The notes beneath the pieces were generated by a model that was given only the letters and a program-made list of their open reading frames with translations, had not been told where the DNA came from and made no database searches. A stretch of DNA of 64,000 bases from Polaromonas glacialis (GTDB lineage: Bacteria > Pseudomonadota > Gammaproteobacteria > Burkholderiales > Burkholderiaceae_C): NCBI RefSeq assembly GCF_000709345.1, contig NZ_KL448323.1, forward strand, positions 2,082,259 through 2,146,258. The letters are read 5' to 3'. Both the position numbers and the translations under genes were made by a program. This document shows, in pieces, positions 17,578 to 25,797 of the stretch. The first letter of the stretch is position 1. The number at the start of each line of letters is the position of its first letter.

Positions 17578-20500
17578 GTGGACAGCATCGTTCCCGCAAT
17601 CATCATGGCGCTGTCAGCCACTGCCGCCTTGCAGGCGCAGGCGCTGCAAATCCTTAGTCTTTCACCGCAAGGCGAGGTAGCGCAGATCCGGCAAGTGGTC
17701 GCCAGATTCGACAACGCGGCGGTCAACTTCGGCGACCCGAAAGCGCCCGCGCCGCTGGCGGTGAACTGCAGCGACGCGCAGGCCGCCAGGGGCGCGGGCC
17801 GCTGGACCAGTGACCGGGAATGGATTTTCGAGTTCGACAAGGACCTGCCGCCGGGGACAAGTTGCACCGTCAGCCCTGTTTCAAGCTTCAAATCGCCCTC
17901 TTCCGCACTGCTGGCGGGCGCAAGCAGCTATAAATTCAATAGCGGCGGGCCTTTCATTCAAAACCTGCGCCCCGGCCGCTACCAGCACATCGACGAGGAG
18001 CAGTACTTCGTGCTGGAACTCAATGGGCCGGCGACCACGGCCAGCATTTTGCAAAACGTCTGGTGCAGCGTCGAAGGCCTGGGCGAGCGCGTGCCGGTGC
18101 GGCTGATCGACGGCGCCGAGCGCGACGCGCTGCTGAAATCGCAAAACCTGGACAAGGCCGCCGCCAAAGAGCCGCTAAGGGTTGCCACGCTGGCTTGCAA
18201 CCGCCGGCTGACGCCTGCAGCCAAAATCCAGCTGGTCTACGGCAAAGGCGTGCGCACGCCCGGCGGCATCCCCAACTCGGTCGAGAAGCGCTACGACTTC
18301 ACCGTGCGCGAGCCGTTCTCCGCCAGCTTCAGCTGCGAGCGTGAAAACGCCCAGTCGGCGTGCCTGCCGGTTCGCGCCATGCGGCTGAACTTCAATGCGC
18401 CGGTGGCGCGCAGGCTGGCCGAAGCGATTCGCCTGAAGTCCGCCAGCAGCGAATTCAAGCCGGTATTTGATTCAAGCGCAGGCGATGGCGACAGCCTGGT
18501 CACGGGCATCAGTTTCAAGCCGCTGTTTGCAGAGCTGGGCCAGTTCACGCTGGAACTGCCCGCAGGCTTCAAGGACGCCTCGGGCCGCCTGCTTGCCAAT
18601 GCCGGCAGTTTCCCGATGAAGGTGGCGACTGGCGCCATGCCGCCGCTGGCCAGGTTCGCGGCTTCGCCCTTCGGCATCCTGGAGCGCTTTGCCGAACCCG
18701 GCGACCCGGCGCTGCTGCCGGTCACGCTGCGCAATGTCGAGGCCGCCCTGCAGGTCAAGGCGCTGGCAGCCGGCCAGGTCAGCGACCTGCAACCCAGAAG
18801 CGATGCCGACATCGTGGCCTGGTTCCGCAAGGTGCAGCGCTATGACCGTTACCAGGTGGAACGCAAGCTGGCTGCCGCCGACAGCAAGACCCAGCTGCCC
18901 AGGGCGCTGGAGGCCAGCGAAAGGGATGTCGTGCAGTCGCGCATGGTGTCGCTGCTCGGCGGCCAGCCGGGCGTGAAGACGCTGGACCTGCCCCAGCCGG
19001 CCGGCAACGATCCGAGGCCGTTCGAAGTCGTCGGCATCCCGCTGTCGCCCGGTTTCCATGTGGTCGAGATCGCCTCGCAAAAACTCGGCGCGTCGCTGCT
19101 GGACGAGCGCCACGGCGCCAGCCGCACCATGTACGTGCGCACGTCTGCGCTGGTCACCAACCTGGGCGTTCACTTCAAGCTCGGCCGCGACAACGCGCTG
19201 GCCTGGGTCACCTCGCTCGACAAGGGCGCGCCCGTGGCCGGCGCCGTGGTGCGCGTGTCCAGCTGCCAGGGCGTCGAGCTGACGAAAGCCACGACAGACG
19301 GGCAAGGCATTGCGCGCTTCACCGGCCTGTCGTCCGAGCCGCCGCGCTGCTCGGGCGACGAAGGCGGCAATGCCTACTTTGTCAGCGCCCGCGCCACGGC
19401 AGGCGAGGTGGAGGACATGAGCTTTACCTGGAGCGACTGGCACAAGGGCATCGAGCCCTGGCGCTTCAACGTGCCGACCAGCAGCGACCCGGTGCCTGAC
19501 ACGCGTGTCCACACGATCTTTGACCGCACCTTGTTCCGGGCAGGTGAAACGGTGTCGATGAAACACCTGCTGCGTACGCAAACCAGCCAGGGTTTCGGCC
19601 TGCCCGACCTGCAGCAGGCCACGCTGGTCATCACGCACAGCGGCAGCGGCCAGCAGACCACGCAAGCCGTGGCGTGGCGCAAGACCGCCACCGGCGGGCT
19701 GAGCGCGGAAAGCAGCTTTTCGATTCCACCGGCCGCCAAGCTCGGCGTGTACGACGTGCAGCTCAAGGGCCTGCGCCAGACCAGCGACGGCAACCAGGAA
19801 GAAACCTTGAGCAGCGGCCAGTTCCGCGTCGAGGAATTCCGCCTGCCGGTGCTGGCCGGACGCATCACGCCGGCCGACCAGCAGCCGCTGGTCAACGTCA
19901 AGGCGGTGCCTGCCGATGTGCAGGTCAGCTACGTCGCAGGCGGGCCGGCCGTGAACCTGCCGGTGCGCGTGTCGGCGCTGGTGCGCGGCAAGACGCTGCG
20001 CTTCAGCGACTACGAGGAATTCAGCTTCTCGCCGCCGCGCGCCGTGCGCCTTGAAAACGCGCAAGGCGAGGAAGAAGCCAGCGCGTCGCAGGACCAGCGC
20101 GTGGTCGCCGACAAGCTGCCGCTCACGCTGGACCGCAACGGCGCGGGCAAGCTCACCATTCCCGACGTGCCTGCCACGAAACAGGCGCAGGAACTGCTGC
20201 TCGAAGCCAGCTATGCCGACCCGAACGGCGAAGTGCAGACGCTGCGCAGCGTCTCGACGCTCTGGCCCGCCAATGTGGTGGCCGGCCTCAAGACCGAAGG
20301 ATGGGCATCGAGCAGCCAGAAGATCAAATTCCAGGCGTTGGCTTTGGACTTGGCCGGCAAACCCGCTACCGGCGTGGCGCTCGACGTGAAGGCCGTCGCC
20401 CGCATTGTCACCACCAGCCGCAAGCGCATGGTCGGCGGCTTCTATGCCTACGACAACCAGACCAGCTTCAAGGACCTGGGCCTGGTCTGCAGCGGCAAGA

Positions 20501-23500
20501 GCGACGCGCGCGGCCTGCTGCTTTGCGAGGCCACGCTGGGCGAACCCGGCGAGGTCGAACTGGTCGTGACGGCAAAAGACAAGGACGGCCGCAGCATCCA
20601 GGCGGCCAGTTCGGTCTATGTCACGCGTCAGGGCGAACTCTGGTTTGGCGGCGACAACCACGACCGCATGGACGTGCTGCCCGAGAAGAAAAGCTACCAG
20701 CCCGGCGAGACCGCCGTGTTCCAGGTGCGCATGCCGTTTCGCTTCGCCACCGCGCTGGTGTCGATTGAGCGTGAAGGCATCATCGAGACGCAGGTGGTGC
20801 AACTCAACGGCCAGGACCCGACCGTGCGCCTGCAGGTGAAGGAAGGCTGGGGGCCGAACGTGTACGTCAGCGTGCTGGCAATGCGCGGGCGGCTGCGCGA
20901 CGTGCCGTGGTACAGCTTTTTCACCTGGGGCTTCAAGGCGCCGCGCGAATGGTGGACCTCGTTCTGGTACGAAGGCCGTGAATACGTGGCGCCGACCGCG
21001 CTGGTGGATTTGAGCAAGCCCGCCTTTCGCCTCGGGCTGGCTGAAATCCGCGTCGGCACGAAAGCGCACCAGCTCGATGTGAGCGTGAAAGCCGACAAAA
21101 ACAGCTACCCGGTGCGCGGCCAGGCGCAGGTGACGATTCAGGTCAAGCTGCCCGGCGGCCAGCCCGCCGCGAATGCCGAAGTGGCGCTGGCCGCCGTCGA
21201 TGAGGCGCTGCTGGAACTGATGCCCAACACCAGTTGGAACCTGCTGGACGCGATGCTGCAGCGCCGCGCCTGGGGCGTGGAAACTTCCACCGCGCAGATG
21301 GAAATCATCGGCCGCCGGCATTACGGCCGCAAGGCCGTGGCGGCGGGCGGCGGCGGCGGGCGCGGCAACACGCGCGAACTGCTCGACACGCTGCTGCTGT
21401 GGAAACCGAAGGTCCAGCTCGACGCCCAGGGCCAGGCGGTGGTGAGCGTGCCGCTCAACGATGCGCTGACGACCTTTCGCATCGTCGCCGTGGCCGATGC
21501 ATCCACTGGCTTCTTCGGCACCGGCCAGACGACGATCCAGGCCACGCAGGACTTGCAGGTCATCAGCGGATTGCCGCCGCTGGTGCGCGAGGGCGACGAC
21601 TTCCGCGCGCAGGTCACACTGCGCAACACGACCAAGGCGGCTATGAAGGTCGAGGTCAGCCCGCGCGCGACGCTGCTCGACCTCCAGCCGCAGACGGTCG
21701 ATATTCCGGCCGGCGAAGCGCGCGAAGTCACCTGGAACGTCATGGCCCCGGCGCAGCCCGGCTTGAGCCGCACGGAAGCCATCGTGTGGGACATCCAGGC
21801 GAAAGACACGCTGAGCGGCGCGCGCGACGGCCTGAAGGCCAGCCAGCGCCTGCTTCCCGCCGTTCCGCTGACGGTGCAGCAAGCCACGCTGGTGCAGGTC
21901 GATGGCAGCTTCAGGCTCGACGTGAACCCGCCGTTGGACGCCCTGCCCGAGAACGGGACAATAAGAGGCGGAATGAAGATGTCGCTGCAACCCAAGCTCG
22001 CCGAGGGACTGGACGGCGTGCGCGACTGGTTTGCGCGCTACCCCTTCGCCTGCCTGGAGCAGCGGACCAGCAAGGCGATCGGCCTGCGCGACAGCAAGCT
22101 GTGGCAAGCCGTGGTGGCCCAGCTGCCCGGCTACCTCGACAGCGACGGCCTGGCCAGCTACTTCCCGCCGCGTGACGGCGACGCCGCGCGCGGCAGCGAC
22201 ACGCTGACCGCCTACCTGCTGGCCGCTACGCACGAAGCATCCGGCATCAACCCGGCGTTTGCCCTGCCCGACGAGACGCGCGCGGCGATGGAGCGCGGCT
22301 TGACCGCCTTCGTCGAAGGCCGCATCCAGCGCGACTTCTGGAGCCCGCGCAAGGACCTGGACGTGCGCAAGCTGGCCGCGCTCGAAGCGCTGTCGCGCAC
22401 CGGCAAGGCGCAGGGCCGCATGCTAGGCAGCATCACGATTGCACCGAACCAGTGGCCGACGCATGCGGTGATCGACTGGCTGAACATCCTCAAACGCGTG
22501 GCCGATGTGCCGCAGCGCGAGCAGCGGCTGCTCGAAGCTGGCCAGATTCTGAAATCGCGCCTGTCCTACCAGGGCACCAAGCTGGTCTTCAGCACCGAAA
22601 AGGACGACTACTGGTGGTGGCTGATGGTCAACGGCGATGTCAACACCGCGCGCCTGATGCTGGCCGTGATGGACGATGCGGCTTGGAAGGACGCTCTGCC
22701 CCGGCTGGCCAGCGGCTTCATCGCGCGCCAGCAAAAAGGCGCGTGGCACACCACCACGGCCAACCTCTGGGGCGGGCTGGCGCTCGACAGGTTCTCGGCG
22801 AAGTTTGAAGCCGTGCCGGTGACGGGTATCACCCAGGCGGCGCTGGCCAGTGCGCCGGCCAAAACCGCCAGCGTGGACTGGGGCAAGGTCGAACGCATCA
22901 CCGCCGCAGATGCGTCGGGCGCCGCGCACCCGGCAAGCTTCTTCGGCGCCCCCGCCGCACCCGGCATGCTGCGCAACAACACCCTGTTTTTGCCGTGGGG
23001 CAGCGCGGCGAAGGACACGCTGACGGTCACGCATGCGGGCAGCGGCAAGCCCTGGCTCACGCTGCAGTCGCTGGCCGCCGTGCAACTCAAGGCCCCGTTC
23101 AGCGCCGGCTACCAGATCAGCAAGACCATCACGCCGGTCGAGCAGGCGGTGAAGGGCCAGTACACGCGCGGCGACGTGCTGCGCATCACGCTCAAGGTCA
23201 ACGCCTCGGCCGACATGAGCTGGGTCGCCATCACCGATCCGGTTCCCGGCGGCGCGACGATTTTGGGCGGCGCTGGAACGGGTTTGGGCCGCGATTCGCA
23301 AATCGCCACCAGCGGCGAGAAAAAGACCGGCGCAGGCTGGCCAGCGTTCGAGGAGCGCAGCTTCGAGTCCTTCCGCAGCTATTACGAATACCTGCCCAGG
23401 GGCGAAGTGCAGACCAGCTACACCGTGCGCCTGAACAACGTCGGCAGCTTCGCCCTGCCGCCCAGCCGCGTCGAAGCGCTGTATGCGCCGGAGATGTTTG

Positions 23501-23544
23501 GCGAGGCGCCCAATGCGCGGGTGAAAGTGGAGGCGGCGAAATAG
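17578..23544 (+). CDS. Bacterial alpha-2-macroglobulin with thioester (YfhM-like)
   Basis: 1988 residues from a GTG start chosen because AAGGAG sits 5 bases upstream and because it places a signal peptide (PAIIMALSATAALQA) at the N-terminus; the frame is open 111 bp further upstream. No lipobox Cys is seen, unlike E. coli YfhM, so it is likely soluble in the periplasm. Repeated beta-sandwich MG domains fill residues 30-1300, and the thioester CLEQ is intact at residues 1492-1495 (FACLEQRTS). Family members trap proteases that breach the outer membrane. It is longer than the roughly 1650 residues of YfhM. The usual partner pbpC lies downstream, but here a betT-type gene is inserted between them. 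Confidence 0.93.
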   Translation: MDSIVPAIIMALSATAALQAQALQILSLSPQGEVAQIRQVVARFDNAAVNFGDPKAPAPLAVNCSDAQAARGAGRWTSDREWIFEFDKDLPPGTSCTVSPVSSFKSPSSALLAGASSYKFNSGGPFIQNLRPGRYQHIDEEQYFVLELNGPATTASILQNVWCSVEGLGERVPVRLIDGAERDALLKSQNLDKAAAKEPLRVATLACNRRLTPAAKIQLVYGKGVRTPGGIPNSVEKRYDFTVREPFSASFSCERENAQSACLPVRAMRLNFNAPVARRLAEAIRLKSASSEFKPVFDSSAGDGDSLVTGISFKPLFAELGQFTLELPAGFKDASGRLLANAGSFPMKVATGAMPPLARFAASPFGILERFAEPGDPALLPVTLRNVEAALQVKALAAGQVSDLQPRSDADIVAWFRKVQRYDRYQVERKLAAADSKTQLPRALEASERDVVQSRMVSLLGGQPGVKTLDLPQPAGNDPRPFEVVGIPLSPGFHVVEIASQKLGASLLDERHGASRTMYVRTSALVTNLGVHFKLGRDNALAWVTSLDKGAPVAGAVVRVSSCQGVELTKATTDGQGIARFTGLSSEPPRCSGDEGGNAYFVSARATAGEVEDMSFTWSDWHKGIEPWRFNVPTSSDPVPDTRVHTIFDRTLFRAGETVSMKHLLRTQTSQGFGLPDLQQATLVITHSGSGQQTTQAVAWRKTATGGLSAESSFSIPPAAKLGVYDVQLKGLRQTSDGNQEETLSSGQFRVEEFRLPVLAGRITPADQQPLVNVKAVPADVQVSYVAGGPAVNLPVRVSALVRGKTLRFSDYEEFSFSPPRAVRLENAQGEEEASASQDQRVVADKLPLTLDRNGAGKLTIPDVPATKQAQELLLEASYADPNGEVQTLRSVSTLWPANVVAGLKTEGWASSSQKIKFQALALDLAGKPATGVALDVKAVARIVTTSRKRMVGGFYAYDNQTSFKDLGLVCSGKSDARGLLLCEATLGEPGEVELVVTAKDKDGRSIQAASSVYVTRQGELWFGGDNHDRMDVLPEKKSYQPGETAVFQVRMPFRFATALVSIEREGIIETQVVQLNGQDPTVRLQVKEGWGPNVYVSVLAMRGRLRDVPWYSFFTWGFKAPREWWTSFWYEGREYVAPTALVDLSKPAFRLGLAEIRVGTKAHQLDVSVKADKNSYPVRGQAQVTIQVKLPGGQPAANAEVALAAVDEALLELMPNTSWNLLDAMLQRRAWGVETSTAQMEIIGRRHYGRKAVAAGGGGGRGNTRELLDTLLLWKPKVQLDAQGQAVVSVPLNDALTTFRIVAVADASTGFFGTGQTTIQATQDLQVISGLPPLVREGDDFRAQVTLRNTTKAAMKVEVSPRATLLDLQPQTVDIPAGEAREVTWNVMAPAQPGLSRTEAIVWDIQAKDTLSGARDGLKASQRLLPAVPLTVQQATLVQVDGSFRLDVNPPLDALPENGTIRGGMKMSLQPKLAEGLDGVRDWFARYPFACLEQRTSKAIGLRDSKLWQAVVAQLPGYLDSDGLASYFPPRDGDAARGSDTLTAYLLAATHEASGINPAFALPDETRAAMERGLTAFVEGRIQRDFWSPRKDLDVRKLAALEALSRTGKAQGRMLGSITIAPNQWPTHAVIDWLNILKRVADVPQREQRLLEAGQILKSRLSYQGTKLVFSTEKDDYWWWLMVNGDVNTARLMLAVMDDAAWKDALPRLASGFIARQQKGAWHTTTANLWGGLALDRFSAKFEAVPVTGITQAALASAPAKTASVDWGKVERITAADASGAAHPASFFGAPAAPGMLRNNTLFLPWGSAAKDTLTVTHAGSGKPWLTLQSLAAVQLKAPFSAGYQISKTITPVEQAVKGQYTRGDVLRITLKVNASADMSWVAITDPVPGGATILGGAGTGLGRDSQIATSGEKKTGAGWPAFEERSFESFRSYYEYLPRGEVQTSYTVRLNNVGSFALPPSRVEALYAPEMFGEAPNARVKVEAAK

Positions 23545-23690
23545 CCATTGACCGACACGTTTGGGCCGGCGCAAGGCGTACCATCCGCCGCATATCCGAT
23601 TCGCCTGCACCTTACCGCCCCCGGCTTGCCCCTGCTGCGCAAGGCGTTTGGAGCCGGTCTGCGATTGAGCCCATCCAAGGAGTCCACCGC

Positions 23691-25775
23691 ATGCAAGACC
23701 CTTCTTCCACGCCTTCCGCTGGTTCTGGCAACTCGCCCCCTTCTGCCGAGCCGGCGCGCGCGCCGCTGACCACGCTGACCACGCTGGTGCCGCAGGTCGT
23801 CGTGCCGGCGCTGCTGGTGCTGGGCGGCCTGCTGGTTTTTTGCGGCATGTTCCCGCAGCGCGCCGACCTGTTTTTTTCGGGTGCGCAAAGCTGGGTGGTC
23901 AGCCACTTTGACTGGTTCTACACCAGCGCGGTCACGGTCTTCCTGGTGTTCCTGCTGATGGTGGCGGCCAGCCGCTTTGGCGACATCCGGCTCGGCCCCG
24001 ATGACGCCCTGCCCGAGTTCAACTTCCTGTCCTGGACGGCCATGCTGTTTGCCGCCGGCATGGGCATTGGCCTGATGTACTTTGGCGTGGGCGAGCCGCT
24101 GCAGCACTACCTCAAGCCGCCGACGCAAATCGGCGGCACGCCGGCAGCGGCGAAAGAGGCGCTGCAGGTGACGTTTTTCCACTGGGGCTTTCACGCCTGG
24201 GCGGTGTACGGCACCATGGGCCTGGTGCTGGCCTACTTCGGTTTTCGCTACAACCTGCCGCTGACATTGCGCTCGGGCCTGTACCCGCTGCTCAAGGAAC
24301 GCATCAACGGCCCGATCGGCCACGGCGTCGATGCCTTTGCGCTGGTCGGCACCATTGCCGGCATTGCCACCACGCTGGGCTACGGCGCGCTGCAGCTCGC
24401 GGCGGGGCTGAACAAGGTCGGCGGCTGGGACACCTCGACCAACGCCTTTCGCATCGGCATCATCGTCGTGGTGGTGGCGCTGGCCGGCATCTCGGCGGTC
24501 AGCGGGCTGGACAAGGGCGTGCGCCGGCTGAGCGAGTTCAACCTGTCGCTGTCGTTCTTGCTGCTGGGCTTTGTCATCATCACCGGGCCGACCGTTTACC
24601 TGTTCCAGGCGCTCAGCGAAAACATTGGCGGCTACCTGTCCAGCTTGGCCAACATGTCGCTGCGCACCTTTGTCTATGAGCCGACGCGCGACGAAGGCTG
24701 GTTTGGCGGCTGGACCATCCTCTACTGGGCCTGGTGGATTTCCTGGTCGCCGTTTGTCGGCATGTTCATTGCGCGCATCTCGCGCGGCCGGACGATTCGC
24801 CAGTTCATCATCGGCGTGCTGCTGGTGCCGACAGCCTTCAACCTGCTGTGGATGACAGCGTTTGGCAACGGCGCCATCTGGATCGACACGCATGTGGCGC
24901 AGGGCGCGCTGGCGCAGACCGTGGGCAATGTCGATGCGCTGCTGTTCCGCTTTTTTGACTTTTTGCCGCTGACCGTGCCGGTGTCGTGGCTGGCGATTTT
25001 GCTGATTGGCGTGTTTTTTGTCACCTCGGCCGACTCCGGCGCCTTTGTCGTCGATGCGATTGCCTCGCGCGGCAACCCACGCTCGCCGGTCTGGCAGCGA
25101 CTGTTCTGGGCGGCGGTGCTGGGCGTGACCGCCGCCGTGCTGCTGCTGGCCGGCGGGCTGGGCGCGCTGCAGGCCATGACGCTGGTGGCCGCATTGCCGG
25201 TGGCAGTCATCATGCTGGCGCTGTGCTATGGGCTGTGGCGCGGCCTGCAGGCCGACGTGGCGCATTCGACGCAAGACCTGGCGCCCGCCACCAACTTCTG
25301 GAGCGGACAGCACTGGCGCAAACGGCTGGAGCAGATCGTGCACCAGTCCACCCGCCAGGACGTGCTGAACTTCATGCAGACCAGCGTGCTGCAGGCCATG
25401 CGCGACGTGGCGCGCGAGATGGGCCAGCGCGGCGTGGCCGCCAGCGTTCACGAGAACGATCTGGCCGAAGGCATGCTGCGCCTGACGATCCCCGACCCGA
25501 CGCTGCGCGATTTTGTCTATGGCGTCAAGGCTGTCAGCCGCGCGGTGCCGGTGTTCATGGTGCGCGAAGCGGCGCGCGAGACCGAGCGCGACCAGGTGTT
25601 CGAGCCGATGACCTTCTTCGAGGACGGCCGCCAGGGCTACGACATCCAGTACCTGCGGACGGAGGAAATCATCGTGGACATCCTGCGCCACTACGAGCGC
25701 TACCGCTCGGTCAGCCTGAACCAGCAGACTCAGTTGCTGAACCGCGCGCCGGGCCATACCGAGCCGCTGCTGTGA
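23691..25775 (+). CDS. betT: BCCT-family choline/betaine transporter (BetT-like)
   Basis: 694 residues from an ATG preceded by CAAGGAG. Twelve membrane segments span about residues 45-535. Family signatures include GMGIGLMYFGVGEPLQHY and the TM8 region WWISWSPFVGMFIARISRGRT. A long cytoplasmic C-terminal tail of about 150 residues, containing LRDFVYGVKAVSR, matches the osmosensing tail of BetT-type choline carriers. The substrate is probably choline taken up with protons and converted to the osmoprotectant glycine betaine; other quaternary amines cannot be excluded. It lies between the macroglobulin gene and pbpC, an unusual position, with only 22 bp to pbpC. Confidence 0.93.
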   Translation: MQDPSSTPSAGSGNSPPSAEPARAPLTTLTTLVPQVVVPALLVLGGLLVFCGMFPQRADLFFSGAQSWVVSHFDWFYTSAVTVFLVFLLMVAASRFGDIRLGPDDALPEFNFLSWTAMLFAAGMGIGLMYFGVGEPLQHYLKPPTQIGGTPAAAKEALQVTFFHWGFHAWAVYGTMGLVLAYFGFRYNLPLTLRSGLYPLLKERINGPIGHGVDAFALVGTIAGIATTLGYGALQLAAGLNKVGGWDTSTNAFRIGIIVVVVALAGISAVSGLDKGVRRLSEFNLSLSFLLLGFVIITGPTVYLFQALSENIGGYLSSLANMSLRTFVYEPTRDEGWFGGWTILYWAWWISWSPFVGMFIARISRGRTIRQFIIGVLLVPTAFNLLWMTAFGNGAIWIDTHVAQGALAQTVGNVDALLFRFFDFLPLTVPVSWLAILLIGVFFVTSADSGAFVVDAIASRGNPRSPVWQRLFWAAVLGVTAAVLLLAGGLGALQAMTLVAALPVAVIMLALCYGLWRGLQADVAHSTQDLAPATNFWSGQHWRKRLEQIVHQSTRQDVLNFMQTSVLQAMRDVAREMGQRGVAASVHENDLAEGMLRLTIPDPTLRDFVYGVKAVSRAVPVFMVREAARETERDQVFEPMTFFEDGRQGYDIQYLRTEEIIVDILRHYERYRSVSLNQQTQLLNRAPGHTEPLL

Positions 25776-25797
25776 CTGTCGCCAGCCCGAGGTTTGC

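Noticed and set aside
18472..22233. 1253-residue frame on the minus strand
   Set aside because: It is antisense to the alpha-2-macroglobulin gene, His/Gln/Arg-rich, without any domain or signal; a shadow of GC-rich coding sequence.
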